From positions 12,433,141 to 12,497,140 of the forward strand of contig OX439044.1 in assembly GCA_949317995.1 (NCBI GenBank): a DNA stretch of 64,000 nt, read 5' to 3'. The translations under genes and the position numbers were made by a program. Shown one piece after another: positions 11,760 through 22,476 of the stretch; within the stretch, counting starts at the first letter, position 1; every line of letters starts with the position of its first letter. This DNA is from Acholoe squamosa (lineage: Eukaryota > Annelida > Polychaeta > Phyllodocida > Polynoidae). Under the pieces are notes generated by a model that did not search any database, was not told where the DNA came from, and was given only the letters and a program-made list of their open reading frames with translations.

Positions 11760-13490
11760 CCCAGCAAATTGTTGTGACTCCTCGTCAACCTGTGTGAAGT
11801 GGCTCACACATGTCGCTAGATGGAACACAACGTCGCTATAGCACAAGATCACCAGGAATAGCAATGGTGGTGATCACATGGCCTCACCTCAGATGGCGAG
11901 GATGGTGATCACTCAGACTCACCAGGGATGGCGACGCGGGTGATCACTCACCTCGCTAGATGAAACACGCACCTCGTTATAGCACATGTTCACCAGGGAT
12001 GGCGAGGATCGTGATCACTCATCCTCACCAGGGATGGCGACATGAGTGATCACTCATCCTCACCAGGGATGGCGACATTAGTGATCACTCACTTCGCTAG
12101 ATGAGACGCACACCTCGTCATAATGCACATTCACCACGGATGGCAAGGATTGTGATCAGTCACCTCGCTAGATAAAACGCGTACCTTGTGATAGCACAGG
12201 TTCACCACAGATGGTGAGGATCTTGATCACCCACACTCACCAGGGATGGCGACACGAGTGATCACTCACCTTGCTAGATGAAACGCACACCATGCCATGG
12301 CGCATGTTCACCACGGCTGGCGAGGATCGTGATGACTCACACTCACCAGGGATGGCAAGGCGGTTGATCACTCACCTCGCTAGATGAAACGCGCACCACG
12401 TCATAGAGCAGGTTCACCATGGATGGCGAGAGTGGTGATCACTCAGACTCACCAGTGATGGTGACGCTGGTGATCACTCACCTTGTTAGATGAAAAGCTC
12501 ATGATCATCGACATTGGTAATCATGCAGCCTCACATCTGCCAGATCAAAGTATGTTTTGCCAGAGAAGGTATTGCCATATGTATCTTCCCTCTAACCACA
12601 GACAAGGTGTTCATGTTGATATTTCCCTATGTATTTTTCCTGTAACCAGAGAAAAGGTGTTTATGGATAGTTGCTTTCATTTTAGAGATACCTCTATCTA
12701 AATTCAATTGATATTCTCTCTATATAATCTTGTTTGATTCAACTCTGAAGTATTACATGGAAATCAGTGTGAAACAAAGCACATTTGATACGTATGGGAC
12801 TTATACTTCATGCCCATACTTCCTAGATAGGCTACATGTGGAACAGTGGTGCTGTCTCAACACCTTTGGCAATGGTGGTGATAAGTTGCCACTGTGAGTG
12901 AGAGTGAGTGACAGATGATGCAATCCTCAGAGAGCATTGACTTGGAGTGACACAAATTCACGCATTGGGTGAGACAAAGGCTGGCAATGGTGGTGATAAG
13001 TTGCCATTCTTAGTGAGAGTGAGTGACAGATGATGCAATCCTTAGAGAGCATTGACATGGAGTGACACAAGTTCACGCATTGAGTGAGACCAATGTTGGC
13101 AATGGTAGTGATAAGTCGCCATTATGTGTGAGAGTTGATGCCAGTGGCACGGGAGTGGTACATAATCACACAGTGAGTCAGATCCATGTTGGCGATGCTT
13201 GTGATAAGCCGCCATTCTGAGTGAGAGTTGACAGGCAGTGGCACATACTCACGCAGTGAGTTAGATCCATGTTGGCGATGGTGGTGATAAGTCACCATGC
13301 TTTGTGAGGGATGACAAGGGGTGACACATACTCACGCAGTGAGTGAGATCATGTTGGTGACTGTTGTGATAAATTGCCATGCCATGTGAGACTGACACAC
13401 AGTGGCGAAAGATGATGCAGTGAGTTATCACTCAGAAAGGAGTCACCATTGATGACCAATCATGGCGACAGATAACGACAATTTGCTGGG
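11760..13490 (-). mobile_element. Non-autonomous DNA transposon, CCCAGCAAATTGT ends (copy E1)
   Basis: The ends are CCCAGCAAATTGTTG and GACAATTTGCTGGG, with AT immediately outside each end (possible 2 bp target duplication). From 11850 to 12480, units of about 75-115 bp repeat 'CACCAGGGATGGCGA', 'GTGATCACTCACCTCGCTAG' and 'TGAAACGC'. From 12870 to 13430, another repeat family carries 'GTTGGCGATGGTGGTGATAA' and 'GTGAGAGTGA'. A unique core lies at 12480-12870. The whole is the inverted counterpart of 32983-34787. No transposase ORF is present; the 72-codon frame in the core is shared by both copies but has no recognisable domain. Long subterminal repeat arrays resemble the transposase-binding regions of CACTA-like elements, which is an inference only. 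Confidence 0.8.
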
Positions 13491-13813
13491 ATCTTTGAGA
13501 CAAGTGGACACAGGAAAAGGCAGCAAATGTACCAAATCAATTGTCATCTTGTTTTCTGATTTGCCAAATGAGTCCACTTTGAGAAGATCCTAAATCTTAC
13601 TACTGCAGGTTTCATAAGTGTTTGCATAAAAATGAATAGTCTTATATCTCCTGTGAAGAAAAAAATATCAGAGACCCGATGGAAACCTTATGCTTATGCT
13701 TGAAAATCATGGTTACAATCAACTAGATTTGTGGTGTAAATGTATAGGCTATCCCCATAAGGCCTAATACAAATAAGTTCCTCTGTAACATTTTTTTAAT
13801 CTAGATACAGCCA
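13491..13813. other. Upstream region of the opsin, possible 5' UTR acceptor
   Basis: Unique AT-rich sequence before the first recognised opsin ATG. A pyrimidine-rich tract ending in TCTAG (13799-13804) or ATACAG (13805-13810) could be a splice acceptor, so an upstream non-coding exon may exist. No TATA box could be assigned. Confidence 0.35.
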
Positions 13814-13977
13814 ATGGATGCCCAGAACTGGACGGAGCGTGCCCCAGGTTGGTACCCGCTCCAGGATCAGTTTGACTCTGTCCCCTACTACTCACACATC
13901 ATCATCGGGTCCTTCATGGTGGCCATCTTGTTCCTTGCCGTAGGAGGCAATGCCGTTGTCATTGCTTTATTCACGGG
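13814..13977 (+). CDS. Opsin exon 1 (N-terminus and TM1)
   Basis: Starts at ATG 13814 and encodes 54 residues plus two bases. The extracellular tail carries 'NWT' and ends in TM1, 'AVGGNAVVIALF'. The donor is GTAAGT at 13978, exon phase 2. No other ATG-led frame fits the downstream exon. Confidence 0.85.
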
Positions 13978-16900
13978 GTAAGTTATATTGATGTTTTACT
14001 GTTTTGGCATCAGAATTTATAAACGCTGGGCATGTATTCTAGCATGTATACATAAGTCTGGCTATAGGGTAGATTAACCTAAAGACAGCCACATACGACC
14101 ACCCAAATTATTTGCCATGAAAAATAGACTTACTCCTGCATCAACAATATGAAATCGTTGACGAGCATTGAACCTACCAATTTGTGATGTTAATTCAGTT
14201 GGGTGGACGTCTCAAGGTATGTGGCTTTCGTTAAGTTAATCTACCGTACGGGCCTCTTGAAATACTTCCAAAACTTTAATCTATTAAGAACTACACATAG
14301 ATTATGAATAAGTATACTTGTCTTGTTTAGGAACTGGGAATGATCAGGAGCGTGTTGCTCCTATAGTAAAAGGAAGAGCTGGCTAAAAATGCCCTCATTT
14401 CCAGTCCTTTCTTTTCATGTTGATATAACTTGTCCCTTTTGTTGCTCACAAGTGGTCATTCAAGCACAGTGCTAAAAAAGGGGGATTTGAGTAGGTACCT
14501 AGTTGGGAGAAGTCAGTCAGTATAATATACTATATAGCGTGTGACATGAGTAGGTACCTGGTAGTGCAGCTCAGACTAATGTGGTGAGTGCAAGTTGAAT
14601 GGTAAAACAGTGCACGACTTGTATAGAAAAGAGGGCACATACTCACAGCTCTTTTTACAATAGGAGCAACACCCTCCTGCCCTCCAAATTTCAGAAAGTG
14701 TGCAAGATACAGGTTCGTTACTGATATTTATGCTTGTATGTATGTTTTATTGGCATTCAGTAATCACAACTTGAGGCCATTTCATAATTTACCATGTTAT
14801 TAATACAGAAAATATCAGTTATAAATGCATACATGTTCTAAAATCTCTATGAATAGTTTTTCTTCTTAATTTGGGAGTTATGTCTCAACAACCTGAAGGG
14901 TGTTGCTCCTATTGTAAAAAGAGCTGTGAGTATGTGTCCTCTTTTCTAAACAAGTCGTGCACTGCTTCGCCATTCAACTGGCACTCACCACATTAGTCTG
15001 AAAAGTCACCTGCCTTGTTTAAAATAGAGAGAGCTGCACTAGCAGGTACCTACTCATGTCACACGCTCTATAGTTTATTATACTGACTGACTTCTCCCAA
15101 CTAGGTACCTACTCAAACCCCCCTTATTTAGCACCATACTTGAATGACCACATGTGAGCAACAAAAGGGACAAGTTATAGTTACATGAAAAGAAAGGACT
15201 GGAAAAAGGGCATTTTTAGCCAGCTCTTCCTTTTACTATAGGAGCAACACCCTCCTGGTGGAACTCGTTAAACGTTGGTAGGTTCTGTACTGATTATACT
15301 AGAGCACCTAATAATGGCAACCCTCTGTGGCAGGGGCTCTTGTAGGATGGATCTCCTACCTTTTGAACTTCTCATTGGCCCTTGAGTCTCTTGCATGAGT
15401 GACAACCATGTCAGGGTCATATGCTCTTTTGTACATCAGTCTTAAAACCCAAGTGGTCTGTTTAAGTGTCGCATCTTTGAATAAGTGCTGTTTTCGAATA
15501 AGCAATGGGCTTAATGGTTTTAAAATTGAAATTTACACAATAGATTACCACGCTGTTAACATACCAGGAAGGTTATTCAAAAAGTTGAGGAGAGTGAAAA
15601 TTCTTGAAGAGTGTGAAAATTGTAAATCTCACCAACATTTATCACTGACTATGAGGTAAGACGTGCATGTCTTAGAATACTCTTTTGAAATTCTCACTTT
15701 CAGTTATTGTGGTGTAATTCATAAAACACAATTCAGGACACCTCCTGGAGGTATCCTAAAATGTCAAATCAGCTATTTCTCTATATGTTATAGAAGATTT
15801 GCCAAACGGAATGTTTGCCAGAATTCAATTCTGGCAAGTATTTTTTATCATTGCACAATATTCTTAGAATCAGGAAACTTGCCTGAAAATTCACTCACTA
15901 TACCCAAAAATATAAATGGGGCATTCCAAGAAGCAATGTTTTTGGGTCTTTTTGGCACTTCTATAACACCATAAACTATTTTTTGCTTTAGTGCGAGGTC
16001 CTATCTAACATTTCCATGTCATTTGAAGTTAATATGACTCATATTTTTCTCAAGGTACCTCTTCCTATAAAAAAAAGACAGGTTTTCTTCTCATCAAGCC
16101 TATCATATATATAAACTGGCTAGCCTGTTAAAATATCAGCTATAACCTTCTTGATATCCACCATTAATGGGGTTCCTATAAGTGTCTATTTGACTTGAAG
16201 CACAGGGGCAGGCACGGCTAGTCAATAAGTGAGACCCCCACAAACAAACTTTCTATCAAAGGCAAAGGGACTATAGGGGGGAGGTCAGGGGAGAAGCCCT
16301 GTGTTCTCAATTCTCTATCTGCCAAAGGGACAAGTAAGTTGGGGGAAGGGGGCTTTGTATATGGGGTTTACCTGGGATAAAGATGCCTGATGAAGGAGGT
16401 GGTCTATATCTCGTAGAAACACCATTAAAGTTTCTATCCAACTTAGAACATGATACTTCTATGGTCCAGTTGTGTATGGCATATAGACGACCCCAAATGA
16501 AGCCCTGTCATTGGTCAGTTTAAAGCTCCAGGGGTGAGTGACACCTTCCCCCTTCCTTTGTCTCCTGCCACTCATACTAGCTCCTGGGTCACTCACACCT
16601 TCCCCAAGCCCCTCCTATATCTTCTGCCACTCATACTGGCTCCAAGGGCGGGTCACTCCTTCCTTAGCTTAAGCCCCAACCCCTCCACCCTTTTGTCTTC
16701 TGTCGGTCATACTAGCTCCAGGGGTGGGTCACACTTTCCCCAACACCTCCCACGTCTCCTGCCACTCATACTAGCTTCAGAGGTGGGTGACACCTTCCCT
16801 AACCCCCCCCCCCGTCCACCCCTTTGTCTTCTGCCACTCTCACTATCCCTTACCCCTATCCCTAAAAGTTGTGACCTTTCACTAGTAAACAACTATAGAC

Positions 16901-19900
16901 CCATCTCGATTCTACCACTTATATCAAAACTCTGTGAAAAAATCATACACACTCAATTAATGGAATATTTATCCAGAGAAAATATTTTGAACAGCAAACA
17001 ACATGGTTTTAGACCAAATCATTCTACTTTAACAGGTTTACAATACCTAATGGACCACATATATCATGGTCTTGAAAATAGGTCTACTACTCTCATAACC
17101 TACTTGGATTTCGCCAAAGCTTTCAATACAATAAACCATAGTATTCTGTGTAAAAAACTGCAGAAGATAGGACTTGATGAAGCCTCTGTTCTGTGGTTTG
17201 AGTCATATTTGACTGATAGATACCAAACAACTAGGGTAAATGGGTAAACCTCTAATGAGCTCATTATTATATGTGGGGTTCCACAAGGTTCAATACTAGG
17301 TCCGTTACTATTTTTGATTTATATAAATGACCTCCAACATTCACTCAAATATATGGATTGTCAGTTATATGCTGATGATACCGCTCTATTCTGTACCTAT
17401 AGTGAACCCACCATGGAAATTGTTACACACATTAACCAAGATCTTGCCAATGTTGCAAACTGGTGTAAAAAGAACAAACTGTCTCTAAATATAGGCAAGG
17501 CTAAGTACGCAGTCTATGGTACAAAGCAGAAAATTAAAAGACATCGACCTATATCTCTCTATATTGGTACACAAAAACTATTGCAAACACAATGCTACAG
17601 ATACCTTGGCATAGAATTAGATGTCAATCTATATTTTAAGAACCATTGTAATATTGTATACAATAATATGTCCTATAGAACTTATCTGCTGACAAAAATT
17701 AGAAAAAAACTCATGTGGGACTCTATGAAGCACATTATATTAAGCATGGTCCTACCCGCCTTTGAATATGCCAATCAAATCTATGGCTGTACAAATAAGA
17801 CAGGACTTGATAAGATTGATTATACATTATTAAGATTGCTAAAGATATGCTATCCCCAATTTAGATACAGAAATGTAGAATTTATCAGAGAATTTAGTGG
17901 CATACAAACCATATCAAAAAGGCATCATATTGTTGCATGTTGCGATGCCTATAAGTATGCACAAGATGATACACATCTGGATACCAGGGACATCCATACT
18001 CGACGACAAGATGCTAAATTAGTCAAGCTATACTGGCCTAAGCTAACTAAGGCCAAACAAAGTTACACCCATAAAATAACCCATCTATGGAATAACTTCC
18101 CTGTACTTCTGCGATCTGCTGGTTCCCTATTGGTGTTCAAAAAACGATTACGTGACTACTTATAATTGTGTAATGCTCAGTCCTCTTTGTTTGGTTCCTT
18201 CCCTCCTCCCCATATATCTTTCCCCTGGTTCCTCCCTCTGTGGATCTTCCCTGGCATAACTAAACTATATTATTAACCATGTAGTTATTATTATTCTTAC
18301 TTATAAATCATATTTTTATTAACAAAAGCAGTGAATTAATTTATTTGCTGTTTATATAGTTTATTATAGCATTGTTCATATTATATTAATGTACATGTCA
18401 CACTGTAACAGGACAACTCGGACCAGTACGCGTCCCCCTGTTGCAGTATAAATAAACAATTTTGAATTGAATTGTCATCTTGTGATATTGCATGATTCTA
18501 CATTGTCAATAAAATTTTAACCCACACATGTTTTATTCCATGTAATGTTCTCAAAATAGGTCCAGGTCTCAGCGTGAGTGAATTGCGAGCTAATTAGAAA
18601 TTGGCATTAATTCACTCTGGAGACCTTTACCTACATACCTTACCTCTCAAAAGCGGCCCCTACTGCCGCCCTCACTCATCTGAAGCAATGGACTGTTGCA
18701 GATATATCTGAGTGAGTTCCATAGATATATACACATTGTATACCCACCCACCCACACCTATATTATATGGAAAAGGTGAACTAGTAACTCGGCATCCCAT
18801 ACAGACATGATAGACAATATACAATGCTTATCAGGGTGGTACGGTAGTAATGATAGTATTATGGTATAATCATCCAATCGTCTCCTACGTCATCTTGTGA
18901 TATTGCATGATTCTAACATTTTAACCATGTTTTATTCATTGTCAATAAATGTTCTCCAAATAGATCCAGGTCTCAGTGTGAGTGAATCAGCTGTGTGTAA
19001 GCTTACATTGTCGATTAGTGATTTCTGCACTCATACCTAGCACCATATTATGGCATGACTAGCCACCAGAATGACCCTAAACTTGTCACTCCTCAAGCAT
19101 ATGTTTCAAACTAGAAAAATGTAACCTATGCTTGAAGAGTGAGTAGTATTTCCGATTCCTGCCTACATAAAAGTAAGTCATGGGAGTTAAATATAGTGTA
19201 CTCCCACTATGCTCTGCTGCTTCCTGTAAGGTGGTACGCAGGGCACCAGAGTAAGTAATTTGGAACAAACGGTGAAACCAGAATGAGCCGGCAGGCCCGA
19301 GTGCTGTCCCCTGTGTTTCAATAGAGGCACCAATCCTTTCATTCTGGACCTATCGGTATGTTCGACCCCTGGCCAAACTGACTTGTGTTAGTTACTTGAG
19401 TAACCTGCTGGGTTATCGGATTGGCTACCAGTCTGTGACATCATAAATGGGTCAGGGCAGGTTGTTGTATAAGATACAGAGCCTCAGACCTCCTCTGTTT
19501 GTATCCCACAGTGCCCCATTCCAATGCTACAAACAGATGTCACATGACTTCCTGTGTTACATGTGTCCGGGTCTGGCCTTACTCAAGTAAACCCAGTTGG
19601 CAATTGGAGCAAAACTCCGTAAGTTACAAAGCCAGGGGTCGAACGTACCATATATTTGGTGTAAAACTAATGCCATGACTTACATCCCAAGATCTAAATC
19701 GACTCAAATGTAAACCAAATTATGTATGCCATTGGATTTGTATTTGAAGGAAGACTGCACAAATTGGCCCTGTCTTGCTAGGTTACATGGATATTGACAC
19801 TCAAATCTCCTCTTTGAGTGAAATTGAATCTTTCTTTTTTTCTTTCAAAAATATAGGTCGCGCAAGCTGCGTACACCTAGTAACACATTGGTGTTAAACT

Positions 19901-20078
19901 TGGCGGTGGCAGACCTTCTCATGGCCCTTCTAGGGTTTCCGTTTCTAATTGTGTCCAGTTTCTATGGGCACTGGGTCCATGAAAAATGGGGTAAGTATTA
20001 TATCTGTAACATTCAAGCATCAGTTGGAGAAATCTTACTTCTTTTCTTTTCCTGTTTCTCTCTGTCTCTCTGTCTCTG

Positions 20079-20116
<38 letters not shown>

Positions 20117-22476
20117 TCTCTCACTCTCTCTCTCTATTCTATTCTTGAGTAGGCACCAATATGGCATTTAGTTTATTAAGAAGAACAGAGTGGTCTATGG
20201 TGTTGAATGCCTTCCTCGGGTCAATAAAAGCCGCCACAGTAGAATTCCCAATGTTAAGGTCTCTTTTGATGTCATCTGTAAATTTAGCTATTAAAATATG
20301 TATCCCCTGTGCTAACTAGATCTGAAACCCCCTTGGTGAGGCGTGAGTACATTTTGGAATGTGGAAAGCTGGGTAGGGTCGGCATGATGCATGAATGCAG
20401 CTCCAGTGAGGTTCATCCTGACCAACATTCATTCATACATCATTCTGACTAATAGACATGATCTTAGTAGCAAATACTGGCTTCTTAAAGAAAACCCCTA
20501 CCCTCTTTTCATGATAGCTTATTTTGATGGTTTTCATGTCAAATAAAAGGATTCTACCATGGTTTTTGAATTAGGTGTCAATATAGAGGAGACAGCCAGC
20601 ATCATCTGATGCATCTGATGAAGTCATGGTTGCCAAATTGCATCAGTTTTGTTTATATTTGGTGGGCATTGCAAGACGTTTACAATAATGAAAGGTGCAG
20701 GGTTAGGATACGGTATACTCACAGGTACCTTCTGTTGATATGCAATCATGGAAATAGGGTAGGGGGTTTCTTTAAAGATCAGCCAGCATTTTCTCTTAGT
20801 AACCTTTAGGATTGTTAGATTGATGCTTATTGTATTAGTAATTACAGGGGTCTCACTGCAATCACATTCACCAGGGATGGTATGTATAGGGTGAATAGGC
20901 TATGTCTCACACAGTTCTGTGCATTAGAAGACTCAACTTCTTTTTACATGCCTTTCCCACAGAATTGAAGTAGGTTAAGGTACTATATATAATTATACAT
21001 GATTTTGCAAACATTTGATTGCATTTTCAGCGTGTGATTTCTATGGCACGGTCGTTACAGCATTTGGCCTGATGTCCATCAACACGCTAGTCTTCATTTC
21101 GTTGGATCGTTACATTGTCATCGTTGGTCTTCAGCACATCCCAAGTGTGACGAGTAAAAATGTGTGGTACTGCATCCTCGTTATCTGGGTATATAGTTTT
21201 GTGTGGGGCATCTTACCTTTACTTGGCTGGAACAGGTGAGTTGAACAGGCCTGGAAACTGCTGGCAATAAATTAATTGAAAATAAATTGAAAATAAGACA
21301 GCACAGACCGGTGGCATTTGATAAGCTGGTGATTGCCTGGGATGATCAGCCTGTACTGAGGAATAGCCTGGTGTTATCACAACAGTAATGCTTTGTTATT
21401 TGTGCACTGATGTAAATTTGTGCACATTACCACTATTCAAACTTTCAAGATCATTGTCTCATCTAGGTTTCAGCGATGTATCAAACAGTTTTATGTTTCT
21501 CAGCCCACACTGGCTAGTTTCCTATGGCAGGCTGATTCAGTAGTGCAAGCTGATCACCTCAGGCAACCACTAGCTTAAATGCCAGTGGTTGCATCCTCAC
21601 CCCTGCTGTCTTATTGCCAGCATTTTCCGAGCCTTTTGAAGTATATAGACAAAGTTGCATGTCTTAAGGGATAATTTTTCGGGAGTTATGATCAATTCTT
21701 GAGTACCTCTATACTCATTAAACAAATTGTTTGATTCTCTGCTGAATTATTTTGATATGCTTTCTTTTTTGGTTTACTTCAGGTATGTCGTTGTTGGTTA
21801 CGGCACATCATGTTCCATTGACTACTTCACTCGTCACGAGCCGCATAATTATTTCTTACTATCTATGATGATTTTTGCCTTTATTATTCCCTGCTGCATC
21901 ATTATGACACTCTATGTCCTAATATTCCGCAAAATTAAAAAGCACGGTAACAGGTTCACCATAATGTCATCAAACAAAGAATGCCTGAAACATGGCTCAC
22001 GAAAGCGGAGCTCGGTTCTGATATATGCATCATCATTAGATCAGCAGATGAGAGACAAACCAAGATTGAAATGGACCCAGAGGGAGTGTAAGATCGCTCG
22101 GACTATGCTCATAGTGGTACTTCTGTTCATCATGGCTTGGACCCCATATGCTGTTGTTACTATAATCGGGCAGTATGGGGATGTAACATTGGTAACTCCT
22201 ACTATTTCTATGTTATCAGGAGTTTTTGCAAAGGGCTCCACCATTTACAATCCATTTATTTATGCCCTCATCCATCATCGCTTCAAGCGTCAACTACGCA
22301 CGATTTTAGAAAAGATCTTCCCAAAATGTTTTCAATCAAAGAGAAAGAGCTGTCACTTCTCACAGTTGAATAGTCTAAAATTACGAACTAGATCCCTCTC
22401 AGGGTCATCCACTACCAATAGCAGGACACCAGAAGCCATAGGGACAGAAATCAGTAACAACAGAAGACATAGCTGA
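13814..22476 (+). CDS. Rhabdomeric-type (melanopsin-like) opsin, four coding exons
   Basis: Four exons (13814-13977, 19857-19990, 21031-21235, 21783-22476) join in phase to 399 codons, including the stop. The product is a seven-helix GPCR that should bind retinal. Visible landmarks are an N-terminal 'NWT' glycosylation sequon, 'NLAVADLLM' in TM2, the disulfide pair Cys101/Cys178, DRY at 125-127, 'TSCSIDY' in loop 2, 'WTPY' at 287-290, the Schiff-base Lys318 in 'FAKGSTIYNPFIY', and NPFIY at 324-328. Loop 2, 'SRKLRTPSN' and the TM6-TM7 region look like Gq/melanopsin opsins. The bovine-113 position is Tyr104, as in r-opsins. The bovine-181 position is Val, not Glu, which is unusual. The first ATG follows a possible splice acceptor, so a 5' non-coding exon is likely. 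The subtype within r-opsins is uncertain. Confidence 0.9.
13978..14344. other. Opsin intron 1, first segment
   Basis: Intronic sequence with no element that I can name before the MITE pair begins. Confidence 0.4.
14345..14679 (+). mobile_element. MITE, family CAGGAG(G/C)GTGTTGCTCC, copy 1
   Basis: Begins CAGGAGCGTGTTGCTCCTAT and ends ATAGGAGCAACACCCTCCTG, a terminal inverted repeat of about 20 bp that is itself partly palindromic (GGAGNNNNNNNGCTCC). The interior 'GGTACCTAGTTGGGAG' recurs in the copies at 14893, 38748 and 60945. It is non-coding. It lies in opsin intron 1 as half of an inverted pair. Confidence 0.8.
14893..15257 (-). mobile_element. MITE, family CAGGAG(G/C)GTGTTGCTCC, copy 2 (inverted)
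   Basis: The same element as 14345-14679 in opposite orientation, 213 bp away. It runs from 'GAAGGGTGTTGCTCC' to 'GGAGCAACACCCTCCTG'. It contains a 'GACTTTTCAGACTAA'-complement segment absent from copy 1, so the copies came from separate insertions or have diverged by indels. Transcripts of the opsin intron could fold into a long hairpin here. Confidence 0.8.
15258..16529. other. Opsin intron 1, middle segment
   Basis: No coding exon recognised. Two open frames at 15399-15974 have no motif and no codon bias that I can defend. The motif 'TTTGAATAAGTGCTGTTTTCGAATAAG' (two related halves around 15475-15500) looks like part of a transposon end. Confidence 0.35.
16530..16850. repeat. Minisatellite of about 75-90 bp units
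   Basis: About four units each hold a 'CTCCAGGGGTG(A/G)GT' or 'CTCCTGGGTCACTC' box, 'CACCTTCCCC' and 'TCTTCTGCCACTCATACT'. The units directly precede the truncated LINE and create a spurious N-terminal extension of its reading frame. Confidence 0.65.
16845..18165 (+). pseudogene. Reverse transcriptase of the truncated LINE, one in-frame stop
   Basis: The frame encodes RT fingers and palm: 'NNYRPISILPLISKLCEK', 'QHGFRPNHST', motif A 'YLDFAKAFNTINH', then 'GVPQGSILGPLLFLIYIND' and the catalytic box 'YADDTALF' at about 17370-17390. The C-terminal part ends 'KKRLRDYL' at 18165. A TAA at 17245-17247 lies between motifs A and B, and the frame is otherwise open on both sides. The endonuclease domain is missing through 5' truncation. 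It cannot produce a full protein. Confidence 0.85.
16845..18475 (+). mobile_element. 5'-truncated Jockey/CR1-group non-LTR retrotransposon
   Basis: The element keeps the reverse transcriptase and downstream part, then a 3' UTR ending 'AATAAACAATTTTGAATTG' with a short terminal ATTG-type repeat rather than poly(A), typical of several Jockey/CR1-group LINEs. It is inserted in opsin intron 1, in the same sense. A segment just downstream ('CTTGTGATATTGCATGATTC' at 18479) recurs at 18893, so the target lay in a local duplication. Confidence 0.75.
18476..19354. other. Opsin intron 1, direct-repeat segment
   Basis: A block of about 105 bp at 18475-18580 ('CTTGTGATATTGCATGATTC', 'TGTTTTATTC', 'CCAGGTCTCAG(C/T)GTGAGTGAA') recurs with indels at 18888-18995. 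The rest has no recognisable content. Confidence 0.5.
19355..19649. mobile_element. MITE with GGTA(T/C)GTTCGACCCCTGGC ends
   Basis: The left end GGTATGTTCGACCCCTGGCC and the right end GCCAGGGGTCGAACGTACC form an imperfect inverted repeat of about 19 bp around 295 bp of non-coding DNA in opsin intron 1. No coding frame inside. The target duplication is not clear. Confidence 0.65.
19857..19990 (+). CDS. Opsin exon 2 (loop 1 and TM2)
   Basis: The acceptor is 'AAAATATAG' at 19848-19856 and the donor GTAAGT at 19991. It encodes 'SRKLRTPSNTLVLNLAVADL' and TM2, and ends in 'HWVHEKW'. It enters in phase 2 and leaves in phase 1, which matches exons 1 and 3. The Asp of 'AVADLLM' is the conserved TM2 aspartate. 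Confidence 0.9.
20056..20134. repeat. (TC)n-rich microsatellite
   Basis: A run of TCTC with TCTG variants in opsin intron 2, which generates meaningless Ser-Leu frames. Confidence 0.9.
20155..20282 (-). pseudogene. Short reverse transcriptase fragment of another LINE
   Basis: On the minus strand, a frame of about 42 codons reads 'TDDIKRDLNIGNSTVAAFID' followed by 'PRKAFNTIDHSVLLNKL'. This is RT motif A with the preceding helix of a Jockey/CR1-group LINE. It is distinct from the copy in intron 1 and truncated on both sides. It lies in opsin intron 2. Confidence 0.7.
20283..21030. other. Opsin intron 2, remaining part
   Basis: Non-coding. An imperfect hairpin motif occurs at 20383-20455 ('GCATGATGCATGAATGCAG' facing 'CATTCATACATCATTC'), of a type also seen near 35710-35775, 40177-40240 and 60736-60775. 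Nothing else recognised. Confidence 0.4.
21031..21235 (+). CDS. Opsin exon 3 (TM3 and TM4)
   Basis: The acceptor is 'TTGCATTTTCAG' and the donor GTGAGT at 21236. It starts with the conserved Cys101, carries 'ISLDRYIVIV' (DRY 125-127) and TM4, and ends 'LPLLGWN'. Incoming phase 1 and outgoing phase 2 match its neighbours. Confidence 0.92.
21236..21782. other. Opsin intron 3
   Basis: 547 bp, GT-AG, with no recognisable element. An inverted pair ('GGCTGATTCAGTAGTGCAAG' region near 21530 against 'GATCAGCCTGTACTGAGG' near 21345) suggests an old short inverted-repeat element. Confidence 0.4.
21783..22476 (+). CDS. Opsin exon 4 (loop 2 to C-terminus)
   Basis: The acceptor is 'GGTTTACTTCAG' at 21771-21782 and the stop TGA at 22474-22476. 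It encodes loop 2 'YVVVGYGTSCSIDYF', TM5, a long basic third loop, TM6 with 'WTPY', TM7 with Lys318 (AAG at 22231-22233) and NPFIY, and a Ser/Thr-rich tail with many candidate phosphorylation sites. After NPFIY comes 'ALIHHRFKR', where many Gq opsins have HPK(Y/F)R. Confidence 0.93.

Noticed and set aside
12483..12701. 72-codon frame shared by the two CCCAGCAAATTGT transposons
   Set aside because: Both copies are nearly identical DNA, so an open frame is not evidence of selection. No domain is visible.
15399..15974. Two consecutive open frames in opsin intron 1
   Set aside because: No domain, no splice context, and the sequence around them contains transposon-end words.
16534..16844. N-terminal extension of the LINE reading frame
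   Set aside because: It is a minisatellite that happens to stay open. RT homology starts only at about 16845.
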